Source: Exophiala sp. HKRS030
Taxonomy: Eukaryota > Ascomycota > Eurotiomycetes > Chaetothyriales > Herpotrichiellaceae
Assembly (NCBI GenBank): GCA_023897205.1
Contig: JAHWDD010000008.1
Span: forward strand, 1,178,001-1,242,000
Direction of reading: 5' to 3'
DNA length: 64,000 bases
Part shown: positions 33,949 through 43,809 of the stretch, piece after piece
How the letters are laid out: the number at the start of each line of letters is the position of its first letter
Numbering within the stretch: position 1 is the first letter of the stretch
The notes under the pieces: generated by a model
Told to the model about the DNA's origin: nothing
The model's input: only the letters and a program-made list of their open reading frames with translations
Database searches by the model: none
Program-made: the position numbers and the translations under genes

Positions 33949-36900
33949 ATGCTAGAGCGTACGTCGCAATGCATTGAGCCAGCCTCTCAACTTTTCTTGC
34001 GAGCCATCGACCCTCCGATCAGATCAAGCCGACCTCTTGGTCAGGCTTTTTGGAGGAACAGAGGCAATGACCTCGTAGCGTCGGCCTGGTGGCCTTTGTA
34101 TCTTCGGGACATTCGGTCGAGATATCAAGAACAAGATGGTCTTTGGTCACCTGCCAAAGCTCCGTTCCCAATAGCACACCACACAGGAAAATCTCGGTCC
34201 CTTGCTTCTCGTCCCACCAAGCATAATGCATTCTCTGTCCGATCAGTCGCCGCCGCGACTCCTAACAGAGGCTATACAAACAATGCACAGCTAGCGCCAC
34301 CGATGCATGAGTTCGTGCATGGGGAAGGTCGTCCAGAGGACAGCATCCTGTACCTGACGGACCGATCATCGAGAAAACCGCATATCACCTCGAGCAAGAC
34401 CGACACCGAGGTCGAGGAAGAGCTTGCTATACTCTTGGCCGGCGCGCCAATCTCGGACCCAGCGCTCCAGGAGTTTAGCCCTGGCGATGTTGTCTTTGCG
34501 CTCTTTCAACGTCTCCATAATCCAGCGGCATATGCGAGTGCTGTTTTTCAATTTCTTGCTCAGTCACTTCCTCCACGAAATCCTGAGGCTCGACTGACTA
34601 AAGGGGTACATGAAGCTTTTAATGCCATTCCATTGTCAAAGAGAACTGCTCGGGACTATACCACTGCTGTGAAAGTCAGCTTGAAGGTGGATGACTTCCG
34701 TCTGGTCCAGAAAATCAATGCGGAGGCGACAAGCCGGGACTTGAACCACGAATGCAGTCCGTTCCTGCTTCTACACTTCGTAACAAATATGCTATGGAGG
34801 AACGCTGTGGAGATCTGGACCGCTTCTTATACGACTCGAGGAGCTGATCATCACATGGACTCTCTAGTGTCCCAGGCGAGCGACTACAAAGATCTGCCTT
34901 CTGCTATTGACAAGATGGCTTCAGCCATCCTAGAGCGTTCGCCTGTGCTGATGCGATTTTCAGGCAAGCTACGAAGCATTGCTCGAAAGTTGTTGCATGT
35001 GCTATTGCGAAATGGTCGCCTCATGAGTTTGATTACACCTTCTGGACTTCTCGAAATATTGAACAACTATAAACTCTTGGAACAGTTGCAGCCTTGGATG
35101 CACCTCGAGCTTCTCAACACACTGCTTAAATCTGCAAAGCGTCCAAACAAAAGCGGCCTTGCAACTCTAGTATATCGAAATCTTCGACTGAACTTCCCGG
35201 ACTACAAGCCACCGCCTTCTGCTTATGGCGCATTACTGTCTGTGCACGCTGATGAAGCCTCTTCTTTTCGGGATTATCAATATTACCTACGAGAATTTAC
35301 CCATGTTCATGGAGCCGCAGATAAAAAGTCGTACCAAAAGGTGTTAACCGCCTTGGCTCGACAGGGCGACGTTGTGGGAGTCAAAACGATCTTTGGGCAG
35401 CTTTGTCAAGCTCATCCGCGTCCGCAAGAGATTGAGTTTTATACGCCCCTCATCTATGTATACGCTCGACTGGGTGATGTCGAAAATGCTGAGAGAGAGT
35501 TCAAGAGGCTGAAGACATGGGGTATAGAACCGAACACATATTGTTGGAACATGTTACTCTATGCTCACACCAGATCTCGCCACCCTAAAACATCGTTCGA
35601 CTGTTTTGGAGACATGCAAGCCCGAGGTGTCCGTCCGGACAAGTATACATTCGGAACCCTGATGAGTACCGTTTCGAGAAGTGGCGACACTGAACAAGTC
35701 CTCAGCATGATTGAACAAGTTCAACAGCTCGACACCAAAGGTGATTACGAAATGATGTCAGCTTTGATTCACTCATACTGTCTGAACGGCCAAGCAGATA
35801 CAGCAGAGAGGCTCGCTGAAGCAACATCAAAAGCAGGATACGAGGGAAGCCCTGTGAAAATGTGGAACTATATCCTAAGGCACTACGCTTTTCGTCGCGA
35901 CTCCAATGCATGCCTCCGAGTGCAGCATCGCATGCAGGCTCTGGGAATCAAGCCCGACGATATGACTTATGCTGCCTTGATGACAGCCCTCGTGGCGCTT
36001 GGCAAGACTAAAGATGCTGCTCAAATTCTCAGACGACTGAATCTCAGTCAGGCCCTCACGGCGAACCCATTTCACTATTCCATCATCCTACATGGGTTTG
36101 CCCTGGAGGGAAATCGCGATATGGCCACCGTCATATACCAAGAAATGCTGCAAAGATTCCCGAACTTGGGTGGAAGCCCGCATCTTGCTATGCTTCACAT
36201 GGAAAGCCATCGCAGCCCGGAAGCAAAGCAGTCTCCTCAATTATCCATCGATTTTCTGGCTGGAATCCTTCAGACGATTACCACTGCAGATCGTGCCAGC
36301 AAACTACCTCAACCTGGGCTCCGTCGGCGCAGACCAGTCGATGCATTGCCATCTGTTTACTTCGAACATCTCGTCGGTGTTTTACTGGCCAAGGGCCGTG
36401 TTGAACAAGCAGACAAACTTCTTCGGAGATTCGAATCTCTTGCTGGTTTGTCATTCCTCGATCTCGACGTCAATTTTCTAGACTCGAAAGAGTTGCTTGT
36501 TTCACGTCTCCGCGTAGCTGCTCAAGGCTATGATTGGCAAGGAGTGGAAACTATCTGGCTAAAGATTCTTCAAGGCGCTATCCAGTCTGCCAGCAAGGGA
36601 AAGACTATCAGGACCCAGCCATCGTCTGTTGGCGTCGAATTCTTACAATCCGAGTCTGGTTCGGAGTTTAGTTCAATGATTCCTGACTTTGCCTCAGGAG
36701 CATCTTCAAGTGACGAAAGCAAAAAGCTGCTCAGCTCCCTCTCCTCGAACATTCTCCGCTCCCAAAGATTTGTTCTGAAAGATGCCATCAATATCTACCT
36801 TGGAGCTCTGGACTTTCAGAACCGGCACAACTATGCCGTCACGACTGTGGAACTACTTGAGAAGGCTGGGTTCTCCTTGACCAACAACAACTGGAATGTC

Positions 36901-38154
36901 TACATTCAGACATTGACACGATCTCGAGATTGGCGGCATTGGGTAGAAGCATTCCGAATCTTTGAGGAAAGAATGTATGCGTCTGCTCCAGCATGGCGAT
37001 TGCTCGTTCGTGGAAAAGCTCTGATCTCGAACGAGTCCGACTCACCACAGGCTAGGGCGAAGAAGGTTGTACGTCGAAAAGACGCAGAAAGGCTCGACAT
37101 CGATCTACCTATGCCGACATACCTGACAGCTGTTTGTCTCGCTACCGTACTAAAGAAATCCGGTGTTCGGACCCGCTTAGGTGACGACGCACTCATGCTG
37201 GAGCTGTCGACTGCTGCCCCCGACACCTACCGCTATATACGTCGCATTCCGAGACTCAAGGACAAATTCCAGGGTGCTCTCCTTCGTGATTTCAAGATTG
37301 CTGGAGATATTCCAAAACGGCCTCGTGACTCTGCATCACCAGATCGGTCCGGGGTGCTAGGCAGCCTCTCGCCACTTGACCATGTCCCGGTCGGGGAGCT
37401 TGCCAACCTGGATGAGATCGTTGGCGGACGGAAGCATGATCGAGACGAAGATGTCCCACAAGCCGAGCGGATCGAAGGACAAGTTGACAGATCATCTCGG
37501 TTCATCGACGGGGAAGATCGTTATGAGAACGACCTCGAGTATCAGGAACGCATCTACCAACACGAAACACGCCTCCTCAGCACCATGGACGCCATCCGTC
37601 GCGATGCATCGAGCCCTCGGGTCATCAGTGACTCTTGGTTTGGTCAGCCAGCTAGTACTACTACCACGACGACTACCACCGACAGTGCGACACGTTCGAC
37701 CGCACTGAGAGATACAGGCCTCCCACCGGGAGCTCTACTCAACCCCTATTATTCGAGCCTGGAGAGGCGCGCGGCGACCGAAAAGAAGTTGCGTCAAGCA
37801 CTCGACAGGTCATTGCAGGACGCAGGTGGACAAAGGCCTCCGAGGGCCGTGCGTGCTCGAAATACCCAGGTTCCATCTCGCGGCGATTCGAAAGGGTCTC
37901 GTCGGCCTCGGGCGTTCGACCCTGGCCCGACAACGACGGCCAAGCCTTCGACGAGTACCGCCACCACCACCACCCCTTTGCGGCTTCGCAAGAACCATCG
38001 TGTCCTGGAACAACTTCCCAGGGTCGAGAAATTGCCGCCGTGGGACCGACGCGTCAAAGCCGCGTGGCATGGGAGGCCGAAGAGGAGGTGGAAAAAGGAT
38101 GAGGAAGCCGAAAAGGCTGGTGGAATAGATGAAGAAGAAGAAGAAGAGTCTTGA
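33949..38154 (+). CDS. Large pentatricopeptide-repeat (PPR) protein, probably mitochondrial
   Basis: 1401-aa single-exon protein. Tandem 35-residue helical repeats are clearest at residues about 500-720, for example GDVENAEREFKRLKTWGIEP followed by NTYCWNMLLYAHTRS, and MQARGVRPDKYTFGTLMSTV. PPR arrays bind organellar RNA. Size and layout resemble fungal mitochondrial translation activators of the Pet309/CYA-5 class, but that orthology is my inference. The N terminus is rich in Arg/Ser and poor in acids, compatible with a mitochondrial presequence. The C-terminal quarter is not repeat-like: it holds a Thr-rich run near residue 1245, an Arg-rich region and an acidic end (EEEEES). The first ATG is used; the next in-frame Met residues would remove the putative presequence. 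Confidence 0.85.
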   Translation: MLERTSQCIEPASQLFLRAIDPPIRSSRPLGQAFWRNRGNDLVASAWWPLYLRDIRSRYQEQDGLWSPAKAPFPIAHHTGKSRSLASRPTKHNAFSVRSVAAATPNRGYTNNAQLAPPMHEFVHGEGRPEDSILYLTDRSSRKPHITSSKTDTEVEEELAILLAGAPISDPALQEFSPGDVVFALFQRLHNPAAYASAVFQFLAQSLPPRNPEARLTKGVHEAFNAIPLSKRTARDYTTAVKVSLKVDDFRLVQKINAEATSRDLNHECSPFLLLHFVTNMLWRNAVEIWTASYTTRGADHHMDSLVSQASDYKDLPSAIDKMASAILERSPVLMRFSGKLRSIARKLLHVLLRNGRLMSLITPSGLLEILNNYKLLEQLQPWMHLELLNTLLKSAKRPNKSGLATLVYRNLRLNFPDYKPPPSAYGALLSVHADEASSFRDYQYYLREFTHVHGAADKKSYQKVLTALARQGDVVGVKTIFGQLCQAHPRPQEIEFYTPLIYVYARLGDVENAEREFKRLKTWGIEPNTYCWNMLLYAHTRSRHPKTSFDCFGDMQARGVRPDKYTFGTLMSTVSRSGDTEQVLSMIEQVQQLDTKGDYEMMSALIHSYCLNGQADTAERLAEATSKAGYEGSPVKMWNYILRHYAFRRDSNACLRVQHRMQALGIKPDDMTYAALMTALVALGKTKDAAQILRRLNLSQALTANPFHYSIILHGFALEGNRDMATVIYQEMLQRFPNLGGSPHLAMLHMESHRSPEAKQSPQLSIDFLAGILQTITTADRASKLPQPGLRRRRPVDALPSVYFEHLVGVLLAKGRVEQADKLLRRFESLAGLSFLDLDVNFLDSKELLVSRLRVAAQGYDWQGVETIWLKILQGAIQSASKGKTIRTQPSSVGVEFLQSESGSEFSSMIPDFASGASSSDESKKLLSSLSSNILRSQRFVLKDAINIYLGALDFQNRHNYAVTTVELLEKAGFSLTNNNWNVYIQTLTRSRDWRHWVEAFRIFEERMYASAPAWRLLVRGKALISNESDSPQARAKKVVRRKDAERLDIDLPMPTYLTAVCLATVLKKSGVRTRLGDDALMLELSTAAPDTYRYIRRIPRLKDKFQGALLRDFKIAGDIPKRPRDSASPDRSGVLGSLSPLDHVPVGELANLDEIVGGRKHDRDEDVPQAERIEGQVDRSSRFIDGEDRYENDLEYQERIYQHETRLLSTMDAIRRDASSPRVISDSWFGQPASTTTTTTTTDSATRSTALRDTGLPPGALLNPYYSSLERRAATEKKLRQALDRSLQDAGGQRPPRAVRARNTQVPSRGDSKGSRRPRAFDPGPTTTAKPSTSTATTTTPLRLRKNHRVLEQLPRVEKLPPWDRRVKAAWHGRPKRRWKKDEEAEKAGGIDEEEEEES

Positions 38155-38467
38155 AAGAACGTTCTACACTTGTACAAAATCCATGAATTGTTACTGTCCA
38201 TGAATTGTCAATAGGGTGTTTCACAGCGTCCGTCAATCCGCTCAACCGGTGTCCATGATCGACTCGTGATTTGTGCGTAGCCTTAGAAATACCAAGAGCA
38301 CGTCACTACTACGCGAAATCAAAAAGCAGACGCCAATGATGTTTGTGGAGGGATGGAGAGTTTTCACGTGAGCATGAGTGTGCTCGATATCATTTCTGGA
38401 TCATGAACCGTCATTTCTATCCCTGTGTGCTATGAATACAACCGTCATCACCAGCATAATGAATAAC
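38155..38467. other. 3' region between convergent PPR and small Cys-rich gene
   Basis: Short convergent intergenic stretch; no gene seen. Confidence 0.4.
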
Positions 38468-38722
38468 TCAACAACTTTGCCAGTCCTGGCTCGAGTCCGA
38501 GTCCGAGTCCGAGTCGTCCTCAGAAGTCGTTGCCGGCTCCTCGACCAAAGGCATAACAGAAGACGCTCCGCCGATTCCGCGCCATCGTCTGAGACAATCG
38601 GCGCACCGACCACCTCCGTTGATTCTCGTTTCTCGTGTTCCTCGACAACGAGAACTGTAGCATTCCCGGACCGTGACACGTCTGTGTCCGCAACTGAACG
38701 TCTGAATGACTTTTTCGCACAT
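38468..38722 (-). CDS. Small Cys/His-rich protein A (84 aa)
   Basis: Uncharacterised. The protein starts MCEKVIQTFSCGHRRVTVRE and has Cys at 2, 11, 21, 26, 40 and 43, with His at 13. The pattern is C-x8-C-G-H-x7-C-x4-C-x13-C-A-D-C, which looks like a metal-binding (zinc-ribbon or double-knuckle) module. After residue 44 the sequence becomes acidic and Ser-rich (SEDDSDSDSDSS), encoded by a GAGTCC-type repeat. The open frame continues upstream to 39145 through low-complexity poly-Leu/Ala codons. I chose the ATG at 38722 because the Cys framework begins at residue 2, exactly as in the neighbouring protein B. Short fungal proteins opening MC...CGH are common in ascomycetes but have no known role. 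Expression evidence would be needed to call it real with confidence. Confidence 0.55.
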   Translation of the reverse strand: MCEKVIQTFSCGHRRVTVRECYSSRCRGTRETRINGGGRCADCLRRWRGIGGASSVMPLVEEPATTSEDDSDSDSDSSQDWQSC

Positions 38723-39005
38723 TGCCCCCGCCCCTGTCGATCTTCGAGGAAACCGGGTTTGAGAGAAAGGGTCGAAGGTTTTGTTATGTGCGTGCGTGTG
38801 TATGCAAGGGAGAGGGAGAGAGGCAGGCTCGTCGTCAAGAGAGGGACTTGAAAGGTCGTTTTTCGAACAATAACAATCGATATTGGAAGCACTCCTTTGC
38901 TGCCTTGTTGTCGTTCTGAAGATGAAAGTCGTGCTCGAGGATGGTGCGAGAGGAACATGTTTCCGTCCAGGAAAACTGTCGACATATATAGTTGATACAC
39001 GGACG

Positions 39006-39467
39006 TCAGTTAAGACGCTTCGCCGGCGTTGTGCATGTAATAGCAGCAGCAGCAGCAGCAGCATTCTCATCATCATCACCGCCGCCGCCGCCGCGGCCGT
39101 CACCCCCGTCACGATCGCCCTCACCGGCACGGTCACCGTCACCACCGTTTGATGCCGGCTCGGTGCCAGTCAACCACTCCACAATGTCTTTCAATTTGGG
39201 CCCCAATATCCGTTCCGCGTGAACGTCTCCCGGTTTTCCAGATTCGGAGGTTTCGTAGGTGAAGTCCCTTGACCCCATCGTGTGCAATTCACCATCCTCG
39301 TCACGGAACTTTTGTGGGTGACTTTTCTCGCACCACGCACATCGTATACCCGAGGGCGTGTAGACCGTCCTGAGCCGGAAATCCTTGCAGTCTTGCCACT
39401 GGTGGCACTTGTGGAGTTGGGTACGGATGTGACAACAGGGGTAATCCACGATCCAGTATTGGCACAT
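39006..39467 (-). CDS. Small Cys/His-rich protein B (153 aa), paralogue of A
   Basis: Uncharacterised. Starts MCQYWIVDYPCCHIRTQLHK. Cys at 2, 11, 12, 21, 27, 43 and 46 with His 13 gives C-x8-C-C-H-x7-C-x5-C-x15-C-A-W-C, matching protein A, encoded 283 nt further along the same strand. A conserved-looking middle follows (EKSHPQKFRDEDGELHTMG). The tail is low complexity: Gly/Asp/Arg repeats, a run of Gly, DDD and seven Ala, encoded by GCC/GCA microsatellites at about 39041-39100. The frame opens upstream to 39611 with a Pro-rich stretch, but the ATG at 39467 fits the framework. Probably a tandem duplication followed by divergence. Confidence 0.6.
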   Translation of the reverse strand: MCQYWIVDYPCCHIRTQLHKCHQWQDCKDFRLRTVYTPSGIRCAWCEKSHPQKFRDEDGELHTMGSRDFTYETSESGKPGDVHAERILGPKLKDIVEWLTGTEPASNGGDGDRAGEGDRDGGDGRGGGGGDDDENAAAAAAAITCTTPAKRLN

Positions 39468-40110
39468 TTTGGCCGTCGCGGTCTTTGGGGGGGGAGGGGG
39501 TTTGGTGGGAGGGACGGACTGATTCGACGGTGTGGGTCGACGACGGTGGCAAGAGGGTGAATGAAGTTGGGAGTTTGAAGAAACGTCGTTAAACGTCGTT
39601 ATGGTTTGCAAGCCGAGGCTACAAAGTCGATCGACGTGACAGATCGATACTGAGGTAATGTATAGAACAGCGTTAGTGATGCGCCGTGGGTTTTGCGTTG
39701 ATGAATGAGCATTGTCCAGGTTGAAGGGAAGTGATTCGTCTTATAGCAAGGAAAACGGCAGTGGGACGTGTAGAGGCGGAAGGTGCAAACATCCAGATTC
39801 TGTTGGCAACTTCCCAACCAAGAGCAATCGGGCCAACGTCGAGCAATCAAGGAGAGATTCTTCATCATCGAGAGGGAGCATCTCTGTCAATCGATCGGTC
39901 CATCGTCAGCTCGTCTATGCTACAATCTACTATTCCCGATTTCCTTGCTCTACCTCTGGTCTGACCCTGACCAGCATGTACCACGCTTGAGCTCTTTGGT
40001 CAAGGTCTTTGTCGCTGAGAGTCGAGGCCCAGCGGACGGATCAAAGCAAACGAGGACGGATCAAAGCAAAAAAGGCGCAAGAGGCAGATATTCAGCTGCT
40101 TTGACCCCAT
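39468..40110. other. Intergenic region with short direct repeats
   Basis: Contains a tandem AAACGTCGTT pair (about 39582-39600) and two copies of GGACGGATCAAAGCAAA with a 20-nt period (40034-40050 and 40054-40070). No gene supported. Confidence 0.5.
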
Positions 40111-42159
40111 TTAGTCTCCATCCTCAACGCGTCCTCTACCCCGGAAACTAGGAAAAGCCTCAATGAGCTCATCAGCCTCATCCGGCGTGACACTTTCTGC
40201 GAGCATACTAGTAGCCTTGGCTGCTGTATCATCGGGGATGAGCATACCAACATAAGGACCTTCCGAAAATGCCAATCTCGTAAGGGCCACGCGATGCTTG
40301 TGCACGCCGCCGTTGATGACGGACAACTTCTCCTGCAGGTCGATTTGAGGGCCGTGTAGTTCTAGCACGTGGAATAGCAACTGCACACCCTTGTTGACAA
40401 GCGCAGCGTGTAGAGCAGATGACGGCGTCTGGTCGTACATTGCTGACAATTCGTCGTGCAAGCTCCGTACTATTCTTCCGATGGCGCTGGGATGCTCCGC
40501 AACAAGCAAACTCCCATGTGAAAATGGCGAAGGGATGGTGGTCACCTGGAGAAGAAGGTCCAAAACGTCAAGGCGTAAATGGCAAATTGAGGCGCGGGTA
40601 TTTGCTGGCTGGCCTTCGTCGACTTTGGGCGATTCCCACAGAAGGTAGCAGATGCGGTTGATGATATGTTGTTCAATCTGGTTCTGCTGATCATCGACAC
40701 AGATACTGCCGAACGTGTCGGAGAAGATGCTCGTCCCCAACAATCGAAGCATGAGCCTGATGTCTGAAACCGGCTGCCAGGCATTAAGCATCATCAAGAC
40801 AAATGCAGGATGAATCAAACGCCAGAAGAGAGAGAGTAGATCTGTCTCATCCGAGATTATGTATGCCATCGCTAGCATAAGGTCCAGGCAGGCCGTTCCG
40901 TCGATATCGTCGTTCAAAACAGCCTTGGGGGTCTGTCGAAATTTTCCAAACGTCGAGTGGTTCACAGGAGAATGCTCGACACGTTTTTCGGCGTTGATAG
41001 CCACCGTTGATTGAATGAGAGGTACAAGTGAGTTGATTATTCCGGAGTCTATTGCCTCCGCTCCTATATGAAAGTCGATGATGCGGCTCGCAACCTCAAC
41101 AAGTAGTGGGATGGGTTTGTAATATTCTGCCTTGATTGACTTTGACCACAGATCAATGAAAAGTTGCAACATGTCGCTGGGAATACGATCACCCTTGAGG
41201 TTAGCTGTACCCTCAAGGAGAATGGTAGCGAAAGTCTTCGAACCAGAAGGCAAAGAAAAGTTGGTCATGGCTTCCACAAGTGTGATCTTTGTTCCCTTGA
41301 CTCGATACTTGAGAATAGATTGAAGGAACTGTAAGTGTCGAGTTGATTGCTTGTTCTTCCGGATCATGGAGATACGAAGCTCTTCAGATGATGCCAGCTT
41401 TGGAGCTTTTGTAGGTGGCCCGCTTGGAGGGGCAGCAGCAGTTGGCCTCAGTGCCAAAGGCTTGACAGGACTAGGCACATCTGCCTTTCGCTTTCGCTTG
41501 TTTGCTGCTGTGGGAGTCGTAGGCTTGGTCCGACGAGCAGATTTGGAAGGGGAGACCATCATGACATCGTCGTCATCAAATCCATCTCCAAGAGAACTTG
41601 CCATGCCACGTCTAGAAGTTGCCGTACCACTGGCATCCTTGACGGCCGCTGGCTTTTCTGTCAAACGCGCCTTCAGAGACTGAGCTTCCTGGACTTCTCG
41701 GTTGTGGTCTTGTTGTAGGAACTGATAACGAGTGGTTAGATTCTTGTTCTTCTCGACCATGGCGCTGATGGCCGCATTGTGTTTCCCAGCCTCTTCTGTC
41801 AGAGACTTCTTTAGGGCATCGATTTGACGATCCAGGATCTTCTTCTCCCTGACGAAATTGGTACGAAGAATCAATATTTCTCCCTTCTGTGTGGTGACTT
41901 GATCTCGCGTCCGTCGAAGTTCTTTTGCAAGCTCGTCTCTCTCCATGTTCACTTTGTCATTACTAGCACGGCCATGTATATTCTGCCGCCATGGTTCTAT
42001 TTGCACCGTCTCACTTGGCTGCATTGTTGGACCATCTTGAGCCCTTCGCTGGGCTTGTGTTGATTGGACTGCATGCTCCTCCAATTCTTGGAGGGCAGAC
42101 TCTGAGAGACCTTCAAAGACGTCATCGTAGAGATACGCGTCGTCCTCGCGGTCGTCCAT
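40111..42159 (-). CDS. uvsD: DNA damage checkpoint protein UvsD / Rad26 / ATRIP homologue
   Basis: 682-aa nuclear protein, the partner of the ATR/UvsB kinase that recognises RPA-coated single-stranded DNA. The acidic N terminus (MDDREDDAYLYDDVFEGLSE, then LQELEEHAVQSTQAQ) matches the start of UvsD-type proteins. Residues about 70-170 form a coiled coil (NMERDELAKELRRTRDQVTT and onward) for dimerisation. A disordered Ser/Pro/Lys region with KRKRK nuclear-localisation-like motifs spans about 180-270. The C-terminal half is helical repeat-like. Single exon. The assignment rests on the N-terminal motif, coiled coil and overall length rather than a search. The family is poorly conserved, so some doubt remains. 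Confidence 0.75.
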   Translation of the reverse strand: MDDREDDAYLYDDVFEGLSESALQELEEHAVQSTQAQRRAQDGPTMQPSETVQIEPWRQNIHGRASNDKVNMERDELAKELRRTRDQVTTQKGEILILRTNFVREKKILDRQIDALKKSLTEEAGKHNAAISAMVEKNKNLTTRYQFLQQDHNREVQEAQSLKARLTEKPAAVKDASGTATSRRGMASSLGDGFDDDDVMMVSPSKSARRTKPTTPTAANKRKRKADVPSPVKPLALRPTAAAPPSGPPTKAPKLASSEELRISMIRKNKQSTRHLQFLQSILKYRVKGTKITLVEAMTNFSLPSGSKTFATILLEGTANLKGDRIPSDMLQLFIDLWSKSIKAEYYKPIPLLVEVASRIIDFHIGAEAIDSGIINSLVPLIQSTVAINAEKRVEHSPVNHSTFGKFRQTPKAVLNDDIDGTACLDLMLAMAYIISDETDLLSLFWRLIHPAFVLMMLNAWQPVSDIRLMLRLLGTSIFSDTFGSICVDDQQNQIEQHIINRICYLLWESPKVDEGQPANTRASICHLRLDVLDLLLQVTTIPSPFSHGSLLVAEHPSAIGRIVRSLHDELSAMYDQTPSSALHAALVNKGVQLLFHVLELHGPQIDLQEKLSVINGGVHKHRVALTRLAFSEGPYVGMLIPDDTAAKATSMLAESVTPDEADELIEAFPSFRGRGRVEDGD

Positions 42160-43809
42160 GTTGAGAGTAGGGTCAACGTTGACCTTCTACAAGAAAGAGG
42201 CTTGTCAAAAAAGAGACTGTTGAGATCCTAATCATGTGACTACGGTTGCTGGTTGTTTGCACTAGTCCTATTCGGGAACTGCCTCGGCCTGCGCGCACAC
42301 AACACAACAGCTTACGTTAGTTAACTAACTACCATGCTAACCCTCTATAGGCTAATCTGTCACGTGTCTGGTAAGTTGCCTGTCTCATTCACCCGAGTAC
42401 GTCACCTCCTTTTCACCTGGTACTGCAACCATGGCAGATTCTAGTCCTCCAACGACGCCGAGCTGTCGTCGGCTTACTCACGATCAAGGATGAGTTATTC
42501 TCCTCATGAGACAACTGGTTATGCCAATATGTGTATATTACAACGCGCTGTTCAATACCTATTAAAACAAGTAATTCACTTCGCAATATCGCAACGAAGA
42601 AAAATCTTCTTGTCTATCTAAGGCAGAGATAGATAGAGTCGAACAGTTTATTATTAACTCACGTTTGAACCGTCGAATATTATATTTACAGATTGCAGAG
42701 ACTTTAGCTTGATGATAAATGAGAAAGATACACTGTCTATTTAGGACGCCCTTCACTCACATGACCATTCTTCATCACGCACCAATTGACTAATATATCT
42801 TGAACAAGCTCGAGAGCATTTTACATGGACAAAATAACAATGGGGTCGAGTTTCATGGAGTGACGAGACATGGATAACTGCCGAAAGGACATTGTCGAGT
42901 TTGGGTTACTCGACGTGATGGAGAGGCACCCGATCTAACCTGTGTTGTTGAGTGTCGACGACGCATAAAAGGTTTCAAGATTTGGGCCTGTCTTAATGGC
43001 AATCAACCAGATTCTCATCTATTCTGAGAGAAATCGACTCAAAGACCTGTTCGGAGCGAATCCTTACACTCATTGAGGGTTGGATCAAGTACTCGATGCG
43101 AGAATGTACATTACGACCTCAATATTTAGTTTAGGTCTTCTTCGCAATGAATTCTATCAATCCATACGCACAGGTGTGACCAAAGTCTTCTCACCAGTTA
43201 CGAAGTACAGAGCAAACACATCCAAAATAACTCAGACCCTGACCATTCATGATCTGTGCATTTCCTCGCGCGAGTCAAGAAGTCAGTCACTGATCTTTTC
43301 AGTCCCAAGGCCTGTGAGAGGAATGTCGACATGGTCTAGCACATCCAACAACACTGTGTGTATCGTCGCCTGTGAACCTCGAACTCGGAGGTACTTCTTG
43401 CACGTAGAGACTCTTTTAAGGATTACGCTGCGAGGCTCGCAGCGCTTCGCTTCCCTGACCTCTGTCAAGGTCCTTGTTCCCTTGTGACCTTCTGTAGACA
43501 ACTGTCGCTTAGTCACTCTTACTACTTAACACTCGTACAGAGGCACTTCGCGATATTCATAGGGTGTCAGATTAATTCCGTACCTTGGTCTTTATGTTAC
43601 ATTCATTGCTCACGCTGCGCGCGCAGCGACGCCATTATTCTCGCAGAACTTGATTGATTTTATGCATGTCTATCTACTTGTTGCTCCTGACGCTGCAGGA
43701 AAAGCAGAGACATTCACACCTCTCGCGTACTCGTAAACAATACCTCAAAGTGTGTCCTCCCCTCCAGTACCGCACAGTACATCTGAGCGCGCCATCTCAA
43801 TAGCCGCAG
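42160..43809. other. Non-coding 1.65-kb interval, AT-rich in part
   Basis: No protein-like ORF. The part around 42510-42760 is noticeably AT-rich compared with its surroundings. Two GC palindromes lie at 43426-43444 and 43613-43628. May be an eroded repeat. Confidence 0.45.
43426..43628. repeat. Pair of GC-rich palindromes sharing CGCTGCG arms
   Basis: CGCTGCGAG-G-CTCGCAGCG at 43426-43444 is a perfect 9-bp inverted repeat with a 1-nt centre. CGCTGCGCGCGCAGCG at 43613-43628 is a perfect 16-bp palindrome. Both have the same outer arms and lie 168 nt apart. Confidence 0.7.

Noticed and set aside
31576..38154. Antisense and overlapping ORFs of 60-130 codons across SRP68 and PPR genes
   Set aside because: They are shadows of the long coding frames and have no features of their own.
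38468..39145. Single 225-residue protein covering small protein A and upstream DNA
   Set aside because: The upstream half is poly-Leu/Ala read from GCA/CTG microsatellites antisense to nothing conserved, and overlaps protein B in another frame. The Cys framework starts at the internal Met.
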